Source: Phycisphaerae bacterium (lineage in GTDB: Bacteria; Planctomycetota; Phycisphaerae; Phycisphaerales; SM1A02). From it: DNA of 55,844 bases. Numbering within the stretch: the first letter of the stretch is position 1; every line of letters begins with the position of its first letter. Made by a program: the position numbers and the translations under genes. The notes beneath the pieces were generated by a model. That model was not told the origin of the DNA. It saw only the letters and a list, made by a program, of their open reading frames with translations, and searched no databases. This document shows, piece after piece, positions 36,164 to 43,779 of this stretch. The stretch spans positions 1 to 55,844 of the forward strand of contig PAQL01000032.1 in the NCBI GenBank assembly GCA_002709295.1. The letters are read 5' to 3'.

Positions 36164-37357
36164 ATGGAGCGTGATGGAAATCAGATGCGAATAGCGTATG
36201 CAACATCGGTTCATCCCGACTGGGACGTGCGGGTCTGGAAAATGGCGGTCTCGGCGGCGGCGTCGGGAATGGATGTTCAACTGATCTGTCCGTGGAAGGT
36301 CTCCTCCGACGTCCGCCAGGGGGTGCGACTGCGGCCTTTCACGCGATTTCCACGGGGACGCAACCGTCTTTTCGCGGTCAGGCGCGAGGTCCGTGGGATT
36401 CTCGCAGGCATGGATGCTCCCCCCGACATCGTCCACTTTCATGATCCCGACCTTCTTCCGCTCGCCTCTCGACGTCCGACGGAATCCGCTTACATATACG
36501 ACGTCCACGAGAACTTTCACGAAGAGGTGAAGGAACGAGACTGGCTTCCCCGTTTCATGCGTTCGCCGCTGAGTGTCGTGGCCGATCGAATCGAACGTCG
36601 CTGGGCGTCCAGGTGCGACGGGATCGTGTGTGTCGTGCCACCGCAGCTTCCACGATTCGAGGTGACGGGGGCTCGGTTGGAGATGGTCAGGAACTTCGCA
36701 TCGAATTCGGTGTTCGCATGTCCAACCCCGTTCAGGCATGACCGAAGGCCGAAGGTGATCGGTACGACGGCCGCTCATTACGAGTCGAACGGATCGCTCG
36801 TCTTTCTGGAAGCGGCGAGAATCGTCGCCGATTCGCGACCCGATTTTCGATTCGAGGTCGGTGACAGGTTCGCGAGCAGCACCTTTCGATCGCGTTTTCT
36901 CGAGACTCGGACCCGCCTCGGTCTCGAAGAGACCGTTCGGATCGTGCCCAACGTCCCGGCCGAACGGATGCCGGAAAGACTGGCGCGGTGGTTCATCGGT
37001 GTTTCCTCCAATCTCGACGATCGCAAGCAGCGACTGGCCCTGCCGACCAAGGTGTTCGAGTACATGGCGGCAGGCCTGCCGACCGTGGCGAGTCGTCTGC
37101 CACTCATCGAATCGCTGGTGCAGGACGGCCGGGACTGCCTGCTCGTGGATCCCGGCGATCCCGACGAGCTCGCGGGGGCGATCATCGGGCTGATCGACGA
37201 CCCTCGACGCGCCGAGGCTCTGTCGGCGGCGGGCCGTCGCGCCTTCGAGCAGCGGCTGAACTGGGAGTCCGAGATCGATCGTCTCGCGAACTTCTATCAG
37301 GCGATTCTGGATTCCACCGCGAATCGACGGTCCCGGGTTCCCTCTGATCTCGATTGA
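36164..37357 (+). CDS. Glycosyltransferase family 4 protein (first)
   Basis: The 397-residue GT-B enzyme transfers a sugar from an NDP-sugar to a growing lipid-linked glycan. The N-terminal domain begins MRIAYATSVHPDWDVRVWKMAVSAAASG and contains DIVHFHDPDLLPLA (about 88-101). The C-terminal donor-binding domain has the usual E(x7)E-like region, KVFEYMAAGLPTVASRLPLIESL (about 299-321), and then LLVDPGDPDELAGAI. The ATG at 36164 gives an N-terminal extension of 7 residues; a Met at 36185 is equally plausible and starts directly at the first beta strand. It is alone on the plus strand between two leftward blocks. Donor and acceptor are unknown. Confidence 0.88.
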   Translation: MERDGNQMRIAYATSVHPDWDVRVWKMAVSAAASGMDVQLICPWKVSSDVRQGVRLRPFTRFPRGRNRLFAVRREVRGILAGMDAPPDIVHFHDPDLLPLASRRPTESAYIYDVHENFHEEVKERDWLPRFMRSPLSVVADRIERRWASRCDGIVCVVPPQLPRFEVTGARLEMVRNFASNSVFACPTPFRHDRRPKVIGTTAAHYESNGSLVFLEAARIVADSRPDFRFEVGDRFASSTFRSRFLETRTRLGLEETVRIVPNVPAERMPERLARWFIGVSSNLDDRKQRLALPTKVFEYMAAGLPTVASRLPLIESLVQDGRDCLLVDPGDPDELAGAIIGLIDDPRRAEALSAAGRRAFEQRLNWESEIDRLANFYQAILDSTANRRSRVPSDLD

Positions 37358-37637
37358 ATCCAACCATCGGGTTCCTTCGGGCCGGGGGGAAGCGAACTCC
37401 TCGGTTCCCTGTCGATGGCCGACGCGATGGGGCCGGTGGTCGGGAGGCCCGGGCCTGCCGGATGCCGACTTCATGTCGAAACGAGGGCGACCGCCGTGGG
37501 GTCTCCTCGTTCGGATTCGGTGACGTTTCGCGAATCTCCCCGGCAGACAGGCGAGACAAGGGTTCGAGGTCTCACGCCGGATCTCCCTCATGTTCGCGAG
37601 TTCCTCCGTCGGACGAGCACCAGTCCCGGTCCCCGGA

Positions 37638-38897
37638 TCAGGCCGTGGCATCGACCCGGCGGTGTCGGCTCGATCCAGAGTCAGGACGGGCTGCGGCGTA
37701 GAGCACGAATCCAAGCAGGAGGAGGTAGACCCCGAGTTCGGTGATCGCGAGCGTGGAGAGGATCATGCCCACGTCTCCCTGTGGCCCGACGGTCAGCACG
37801 GCCGTCGCAGTGGCGACAAACGCAGTCAGTCGCCAGGTCATTCCAAGGCGATTGTGCCGAGTGGCCCCCAGGGTGGTGCTCAAGGGCGCGACGGCGAAGC
37901 GGGCGGCGATGGCAGGTGCGAGTATCGCTGCAAATCGTCCGGCCTCACGCCAGTCCTCCCCGAGCACGAAGGCGAACAGCGCCGGGCCCCAGATCGCGGC
38001 CACCACTGCCCCGGGGATCGCGATCAGCCAGAGGACGCCGGACGTCCGCAGCACGTGCCGCAAGGCCGAACCTCCGTCTTGCGACAGTCTGGATACGACT
38101 CGAAGATTCACCTGGCCGATGGCGACCATGGCCAGCGCCGCGGGAGCGGCGGTCACGCGAACCATCATGCCGAACTGGCCGAGTTCGGCATCACTGCACC
38201 AGCGCTCGATGGCAAGCACGGGAAGCGCCAGGGTGAGACCGCTGACCAGTCCGCTGCTCGCATTGAAGGTCGGAAATTCGCGATAGCGGCGAAGGGTCGC
38301 CCTGGCGGAGCGGAAGGTGATGGGCACGATCCCACGGGGTCGCAATCCCCAGCGCAGAAGCATTGCGAGTCCGACCATCTGGCCGACGAGGCTTCCTGCT
38401 ATCAGCCCTCCCGTCCCCGCGCCCAGCCATCCGGCGAGCAGCATCATGCTGATCGTCGCCGCGGCAATCACGATCTTGATGTGTCCCAGTCGGGCGAACT
38501 GATCACTCCTGTTCAGGCCGTATTGAAGGATCAGCACATTGCCGGCGAGGAACAGGTAGAGAGGCTCGTAAATGGCGAACCGGCCGCCTGAATCGATGGG
38601 GGACAAGGTCCATATGAGTAGCAGCACGGAAATCAGCAGACAGATCTGAACCGCGAAACCCATGAGTATCCTCGCGGTCCTCTCGGACCGGGGAAGGACC
38701 ATCGCAACCTCGAACTTTCCGCCTATGGCGGGGAGCAGCGCATTGGGCAGGACCAGGAAGGCAGTCAGCATCCCGATCTGTACATCATCGAACAGGCGGG
38801 ACAGAACCGGGGTCGCGGCTACCAGAATGATCTGGGCGAAACCGGTCCCGACCAAGACCACCGCGACGGATTTCCAGAATCGTGTTGGGATCACCAT
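37638..38897 (-). CDS. Wzx-like polysaccharide flippase (second)
   Basis: The 419-residue membrane protein has about 12 helices. The pattern GTGFAQIILVAATPVLSRLFDDVQIGML at the start and the central YREFPTFNASSGLVSGLTLALPVLAIE are typical of the Wzx/lipopolysaccharide-flippase family. It probably moves undecaprenyl-linked repeat units to the periplasm. Its N-terminus and sequence are clearly different from the flippase at 29290-30510. Downstream are 280 bp without a recognised gene, up to the convergent glycosyltransferase. It is 33 bp downstream of the deacetylase gene in the same orientation, which suggests one transcript. Confidence 0.88.
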   Translation of the reverse strand: MVIPTRFWKSVAVVLVGTGFAQIILVAATPVLSRLFDDVQIGMLTAFLVLPNALLPAIGGKFEVAMVLPRSERTARILMGFAVQICLLISVLLLIWTLSPIDSGGRFAIYEPLYLFLAGNVLILQYGLNRSDQFARLGHIKIVIAAATISMMLLAGWLGAGTGGLIAGSLVGQMVGLAMLLRWGLRPRGIVPITFRSARATLRRYREFPTFNASSGLVSGLTLALPVLAIERWCSDAELGQFGMMVRVTAAPAALAMVAIGQVNLRVVSRLSQDGGSALRHVLRTSGVLWLIAIPGAVVAAIWGPALFAFVLGEDWREAGRFAAILAPAIAARFAVAPLSTTLGATRHNRLGMTWRLTAFVATATAVLTVGPQGDVGMILSTLAITELGVYLLLLGFVLYAAARPDSGSSRHRRVDATA

Positions 38898-38930
38898 GGC
38901 TCGGGTCCGCGACCTCGACTGTCTTGATGA

Positions 38931-40406
38931 TCAATCGACCGGGTCGAGGGAAGGGCTCCTGGATGCCCGCGATGATCCACTATCACCCGGATTTCTCCAA
39001 AGACCTGCCCGGAAGAGATCTTCGCCGCGTCGGGGGATGAAGGACGTGTTGTGCCAGAGGATATTGAAATTGCCGCCGTAATGGTGGCTCGTCTTCGCCA
39101 TGGCGCGTGCGATGCCGAGGTCTCGGATCCGATCGCTCTTCGCGTACTGCGCGCTCAGAAGAGTGCGATCCATGAGAACGAGCGGGCGCTGCATGCAGGT
39201 CAGGCCCCGTCGCCCCACGAGATCGAACATCGGGAAGTCTCGGGCGGTGCCTGCTCTGAACCCGGTTTTCTGGGCGTAGCCGAGCGTGGAGTCGTGATCG
39301 ACCCCCGAGGCCTCGCAGAGTGACGGCGTGATCGTGCTCGACCATCGAAGGTAGTGCTGGCGGCTGCCCAGTTCATCCTGCTCGACTCCGAGATCCGCCA
39401 GGGTCTCGCGAAAATGCGTCACCGAATCCGCGTAGGCCTCCGGGAAACGGAAGGTGTTGTACCCGGGGTGGACACCGATTTCATGACCTGCCTCGTGGAT
39501 CCGACGGATGAGACGTCCCGTGGCCGGCTCCTCCGGTCGATTGTCCCCGTCCCGGATCGGATCCGTCGTCCTCGGGATGAAGTGGAACGTGGCGCGAAGA
39601 CCACGTGAACCCGCCTCTTCGAGCAGACGTTCGATCCCCGTCCAGTACGGATTGGCGAATGATCCGTGTCGACGGACGCGCAGATGGTCGAGCACGGTCG
39701 CGGACATGCGTCCGTCGTTCGAGCGGCCGATGAGCTGCCCGGCGAGTCGTCTTGCCAGTCCCTTCAGCGACATGCAGGCAGGGTCGTACAGGTGATCGAC
39801 ATCGCAGGACAACCGGGTCCGCCGGGACCTCGGAGGAGCGGGTACGTCCGGCCAGAGTGCGTGGATCGCGTTCCAGAGGACTTCGACGTACTCGTCCGCG
39901 ATCGGGCGGACGAGCAGATCCTCGTCTCCCAGCACCGATGCGGTGGGTGGGAACCGGTCGTGCTCGTCACGATCGGGAAGGACGCCTTCCTCGTACCGAG
40001 AGAGGAGGAAGAAGATCGTTCCCAGGAGATCGAAGTCGAATCGGATTCGCTCCGACCCGAAGCGTTCCGCCGTCGGTTCACCGAAGAACACCGGTGTGTC
40101 AGCCTCCAGGAGCCGCTCGGAAAGACCGATCGAGGCGGGACTCCAGTTCGACCTTGGCGGAATGGGAAGGGTCGAGGGATCGAGCCAGGCGGCGTCTGCC
40201 CGTTCGAAGAAGGTCAGGGGCGTCTGGATGCTTCTCGCGTTTCGGGAGATGGTCAATGTTGGAGCGTCGGTCCACTCCAGATCGAAGTCGAGCCCGAGGA
40301 ATCGTCCAAGCACGACGTCGACGATCCAACGGAGCTCCGCCCGGCATGTCCGTGGCGCGGTGACTTGGAATCGATTGTCTCTGTGCGTGGGGCCCGCCAT
40401 CTGCAT
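38931..40406 (-). CDS. Polysaccharide deacetylase family protein with an N-terminal extra domain
   Basis: The 491-residue protein has a C-terminal NodB-like polysaccharide deacetylase fold. RLSCDVDHLYDP (about 197-208) presumably carries the catalytic Asp-Asp of motif 1, and HEIGVHPGYNTF (about 306-317) is a motif-2-like His pair (HxxxH spacing: H306 to H311). The N-terminal 190 residues resemble the extra domain (DUF7033-like) seen in some exopolysaccharide-associated deacetylases. The frame is open 87 codons further upstream, but that extension has poor composition, and the ATG at 40406 has GGA before it. It would remove N-acetyl groups, or act on another amide, in the locus's glycan. No signal peptide was seen, so a cytoplasmic substrate is possible. 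Confidence 0.8.
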   Translation of the reverse strand: MQMAGPTHRDNRFQVTAPRTCRAELRWIVDVVLGRFLGLDFDLEWTDAPTLTISRNARSIQTPLTFFERADAAWLDPSTLPIPPRSNWSPASIGLSERLLEADTPVFFGEPTAERFGSERIRFDFDLLGTIFFLLSRYEEGVLPDRDEHDRFPPTASVLGDEDLLVRPIADEYVEVLWNAIHALWPDVPAPPRSRRTRLSCDVDHLYDPACMSLKGLARRLAGQLIGRSNDGRMSATVLDHLRVRRHGSFANPYWTGIERLLEEAGSRGLRATFHFIPRTTDPIRDGDNRPEEPATGRLIRRIHEAGHEIGVHPGYNTFRFPEAYADSVTHFRETLADLGVEQDELGSRQHYLRWSSTITPSLCEASGVDHDSTLGYAQKTGFRAGTARDFPMFDLVGRRGLTCMQRPLVLMDRTLLSAQYAKSDRIRDLGIARAMAKTSHHYGGNFNILWHNTSFIPRRGEDLFRAGLWRNPGDSGSSRASRSPSLDPVD

Positions 40407-40654
40407 CAGGTTCCAGGTGGGTTCCGGCTGTGCCGTGATCCGGGACGGGATCGTATCGCGGCTCCGATCCCGGAGGCTTGCGACCCCGGACCGAGAGGCG
40501 CTTCCATCGCCGGTCGGGGTCCGGGACGAGAAGGTCGCCATCCAGGGCCTTTCGCTATTCTTCGAGGCTGTTGCATCGGTCGGTGAGGGCATTCGACGGC
40601 CCCAGACACGAAACGGGAGGTTCACGGCGATCGATTCGTCGAGAGAGATCCGGC

Positions 40655-41245
40655 ATGGAATTTTCAAGAGACATCAAGTTCGGCTTCAAGGGTGGACGCG
40701 ATTACATCCACGGTCCCGACATGTACGCCGCCGTTCGCGATCGGCTGTTCGACAAGCCTCCCGAGAGAATCATAAATCTCACCATGCATCGTCTTCTTCG
40801 GGGCGACGCACGTGTCGTCGAGCTCGCTCCCGGTCATGAAGACGTCGTGGCTGAGGTCATGGTGGACATGGGTGGGGAAGAGCACCGCCTGGGATTTCAG
40901 CCGGCGGGTGAGGCGAGTATTGCGGTGAGAGCCTATGCGGAGGATGAGATCGCGAACCGAGGCGAACTGGTCTCTGGCGGTGGCCGACTCGATGTGCCGA
41001 CCGGATTCGATTCGATCGAAGAGGCCGTCGCCCTCATCAAGAGCTGGAGCAACAGGTTTCAGCCGGTGTCCGGCCGGTGGGTGGTCGCGAGAATCGATGC
41101 CATCGGCGGTTCTTCGCCGCTACCGCGCACCCGTGATGGCGATCTCGAAATCAGACACGCCGGCGGAATCGCGAAGAAACTCAATCGATTCGAGGTCACG
41201 TGTGACGGTGCCGAGGCGATGGTCTTCTTCGGAGCCCGCGGGTGA
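40655..41245 (+). CDS. Protein of unknown function coupled to a KAS III gene
   Basis: This is a 196-residue soluble protein with no signal peptide or membrane segment, and I recognise no domain. It starts MEFSRDIKFGFKGGRDYIHGPD and has blocks such as NLTMHRLLRGDARVVEL and RFEVTCDGAEAMVFFG. The ATG at 40655 is preceded by GAGAG; the frame is open upstream, but that extension is Arg/Ser-rich with no homologous look. Its stop overlaps the start of the next gene (GTGA), so its translation is coupled to that of a ketoacyl synthase III. It leads a rightward unit with KAS III, ACP and a GNAT protein. A role in making or passing on the acyl chain is an inference from context. Confidence 0.8.
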   Translation: MEFSRDIKFGFKGGRDYIHGPDMYAAVRDRLFDKPPERIINLTMHRLLRGDARVVELAPGHEDVVAEVMVDMGGEEHRLGFQPAGEASIAVRAYAEDEIANRGELVSGGGRLDVPTGFDSIEEAVALIKSWSNRFQPVSGRWVVARIDAIGGSSPLPRTRDGDLEIRHAGGIAKKLNRFEVTCDGAEAMVFFGARG

Positions 41246-42177
41246 GCATCGGAATCATCGACATCGCCTCCCACGTGCCGGACGGCCGTCGCAACGTCGA
41301 GGCCATGGCGGAATCGTTCTCCATGCCGGAGGATTTCCGGGTCGAAAAGCTGGGTACGGATCATCTGCCGGTCGCCGCGGAGGAGGAGGACGCGTGCAGT
41401 CTTGCCGTACCAGCGGTGGATGCCCTGCTGAAGCGGAACCCCGGCCTCGAAGATCGGATCGGGATGCTGGTCGTGGTGACTCAGAATCCGGTCGGCCACG
41501 GTCTGCCACACACCGCGGCGCTTCTGCATGCGGCCACCGGACTGGGGAGGGACGTCGCGGCGTTCGATCTCTCGCTCGGGTGTTCTGGATACGTGCATGG
41601 CCTCGAAGTGGTCAATCGCTTTCTCGAGGGCAGGCCGTCGGACAGGCGACATGGGATCCTGGTCACTTCGGATCCGTATTCGAAGGTCGTCGACCCGACG
41701 GATCGGGACACGGCGATGCTCTTCGGTGATGCAGCGACCGCCACGTTGATCGGGCCGGATCCGATCTTCGAGATGCCCACCGCCGACTTCATGACGGATG
41801 GCACCAAATCCGACGCGATCGCGGTCGACGATGGTGTTCTGTCCATGAAGGGTCGAAAGGTCTTCAACTTCGTCATGTCCAACGTTCCTGCTCAGATCGA
41901 GCGGACGCTGGGCGAAGCAGGACTCGCGGTCGCGGACATGGACCGCTTCCTCTTCCACCAGGGCAGCAGATACATCGTCGAGACACTCGCGAACCGGATC
42001 GGGGCAGATCTCGCGCGGACGCCGGTGCGAATCGGGGAGACCGGCAACACCGTCTCTTCGAGCATTCCGCTGTTGCTCGAGCACGAGCTTGTTGATGAAT
42101 CGGGCAGTAGACTCCTGATCGCCGGATTCGGCGTCGGACTCTCTTCCGGCGTCGGTGTTCTGACCAGGCCTCAGTAG
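41242..42177 (+). CDS. 3-oxoacyl-ACP synthase III-like enzyme
   Basis: The 311-residue thiolase-fold enzyme has the full FabH catalytic triad: C114 in LSLGCSGYVHG, H239 in LFHQGSRY, N269 in GETGNTVSSSIP. It should condense an acyl-CoA or acyl-ACP starter with malonyl-ACP, or catalyse a related acyl transfer. A housekeeping FabH is possible, but the placement inside a polysaccharide locus with its own ACP and an acyltransferase gene suggests a specialised role in making a short acyl group for a sugar. The GTG start overlaps the previous stop (GTGA). It ends 15 bp before the ACP gene. Confidence 0.9.
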   Translation: MSIGIIDIASHVPDGRRNVEAMAESFSMPEDFRVEKLGTDHLPVAAEEEDACSLAVPAVDALLKRNPGLEDRIGMLVVVTQNPVGHGLPHTAALLHAATGLGRDVAAFDLSLGCSGYVHGLEVVNRFLEGRPSDRRHGILVTSDPYSKVVDPTDRDTAMLFGDAATATLIGPDPIFEMPTADFMTDGTKSDAIAVDDGVLSMKGRKVFNFVMSNVPAQIERTLGEAGLAVADMDRFLFHQGSRYIVETLANRIGADLARTPVRIGETGNTVSSSIPLLLEHELVDESGSRLLIAGFGVGLSSGVGVLTRPQ

Positions 42178-42192
42178 CAAGGGACCACTCTG

Positions 42193-42438
42193 ATGAGCGT
42201 TCGATTCGACAGTGATGCCGTGAGGGAGATCATCATCGCCGCCAAACCGGGTTTTCAAGTTGGTGAGATCGCCGACGGAGACGACCTTCGAGAGGCGGGA
42301 ATCGATTCACTCGACATGATGACGATCATCCTCGATTGCTCCGAGAAGGCCGACTTCGAGGTCCCCGACGAGGACATCGATCATCTTGCGACGATCAAGG
42401 GGATCGTGGACTACTTCAACGAGAAGACAGGGGCGTAG
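42193..42438 (+). CDS. Acyl carrier protein
   Basis: The 81-residue acidic protein has the phosphopantetheine attachment site S39 in GIDSLDMM. A good Shine-Dalgarno (AAGGGA) precedes the ATG. Length and charge match ACPs of fatty-acid or polyketide systems. It sits between the KAS III and GNAT genes, so it probably carries the acyl chain made by the former and used by the latter. It is a dedicated ACP, not the housekeeping one, judged by location alone. Confidence 0.93.
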   Translation: MSVRFDSDAVREIIIAAKPGFQVGEIADGDDLREAGIDSLDMMTIILDCSEKADFEVPDEDIDHLATIKGIVDYFNEKTGA

Positions 42439-43505
42439 TCGCCATCGCGTTCCAGTCTCGCGAGTACCGGCCCGGGGACGAAACGGCGATCAACGATCTC
42501 TATCATGCCGTGACGGGAAGATCGCGTTCCGTCGAGGATTGGAAATGGCAGTGGGTCGACAATCCCGCCGGGCGAAGCGAGATGTGGCTGATCGAGGAGA
42601 CCCTCGACGACGGTTCGGCAAGGCTGATCGGTCACCATGGGGTCATGCCGTTTCGTGCGACGATCGATGGCAATGACTGTCTTGTCGGGAAGACGGAGAA
42701 CACGATGGTCCATCCGGATCATCGATCGCGGATTCTCTATCCCCGGTTCGAGCGGCGATTCCTGGCGGCGTACGAACCTCGCTTTGCGATGCTCTTCAGC
42801 ACCACCGGGCCGGCCGCGGCGATCAGGCTCCGCAAGGCGATGGGATACGAATACCGTGATCCGATGTGGATCGATCTGATGCGCCGCGGATTTGGTTCGG
42901 TGATCGATCTGCTTCGGGCCCGTCGTGCGAGAGAACGAAGTCGCGGGTCGAAGGGGCATGTCGGCACACCGCTGGAGACGGGCCGTTTTCGGAATGCATC
43001 CGTTGTTCCTGTGGACGATCAGGGATTTCTCTCCAAGTGGTCCGTAGGTCTCTCCGCTTCGGATGCGTCCGCGGGAGATCTTCGACTCGACCGAAGCCCG
43101 GAGGTTCTCGTCTGGCGCTACGGGAACCATCCATCGGGTGTCTACAGGGCGATTTGCGGTGCCGGTTTTCTGGCCGTGGTGCACGTGCGGCACGAGCGAA
43201 TCCTCTGTGTCAACGAGATCGCCTCGACCGACGGAGATCCGACCCGGGCCTGGGAAGGCATCGGAAGACTGGCCTCCGTCCTCGGGTTCCGCGTGCTGCA
43301 GATCGTGGGGTCCGGCCATGGCGTGGATCACATCGGGGGGCTTGGTCGTGGAGGCTGGAGCCGTTTGAGAAGGACACCGTGCGGGGATCCCCACGATTCG
43401 ATCGGCATGCCCTGTCTCGTCACGGCCCATGGGGCCGGGCTCGGCATCGATTTCGGTCGCTCCGATCTGGGCCCTCTCGTCTTCGAAGGGCCCGGTCGCA
43501 ACTGA
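42336..43505 (+). CDS. GNAT-family N-acyltransferase, start unresolved
   Basis: The GNAT domain begins around FQSREYRPGDE (42447 on), contains TMVHPDHRSR (an acyl-CoA-binding loop similar to RxxGxG/A) and continues to 43505, giving about 353 residues from the domain start. It would acylate an amino sugar, perhaps from acyl-ACP. The coordinates given here use a TTG at 42336, which is the only canonical start codon before the domain, but it lies inside the ACP gene by 103 bp. Between the ACP stop and the domain there is no ATG, GTG or TTG in frame; an ATC at 42444, 10 nt after AGGGG, would be the natural place. The actual start is therefore unknown (see findings). Confidence 0.75.
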   Translation: MLREGRLRGPRRGHRSSCDDQGDRGLLQREDRGVVAIAFQSREYRPGDETAINDLYHAVTGRSRSVEDWKWQWVDNPAGRSEMWLIEETLDDGSARLIGHHGVMPFRATIDGNDCLVGKTENTMVHPDHRSRILYPRFERRFLAAYEPRFAMLFSTTGPAAAIRLRKAMGYEYRDPMWIDLMRRGFGSVIDLLRARRARERSRGSKGHVGTPLETGRFRNASVVPVDDQGFLSKWSVGLSASDASAGDLRLDRSPEVLVWRYGNHPSGVYRAICGAGFLAVVHVRHERILCVNEIASTDGDPTRAWEGIGRLASVLGFRVLQIVGSGHGVDHIGGLGRGGWSRLRRTPCGDPHDSIGMPCLVTAHGAGLGIDFGRSDLGPLVFEGPGRN

Positions 43506-43779
43506 ACGTTCGAGGTTGGTTGATGTCGGTCGGCCTGACTTTCTCGATGCCGAGCAGGTTCGATCACGAACCGCGCGGCGGCACCGGCCCGACGACCTGC
43601 AGGACTCCGAAGGTCTGACGTTAGAGGTCGTTTCGAGTAGTTTGAGGACACTGGTCCCGTCGCCTTCAGCGCCGCGGCCGTTCGAGCATCAGCCATCCAC
43701 CGAGTCTCATCGATGACAGGCTCGCCCGGAGCGTCCCTTGCCGCGGCTTCAATCGTTTCGGGAACCGAGATCCGGATTC

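Noticed and set aside
29290-38897. The two flippases as products of a recent duplication
   Set aside because: Their N-termini and central motifs differ clearly (ALATQIVLAR versus FAQIILVAAT; only the second has PTFNASSGLV), so they are separate members of a large family.
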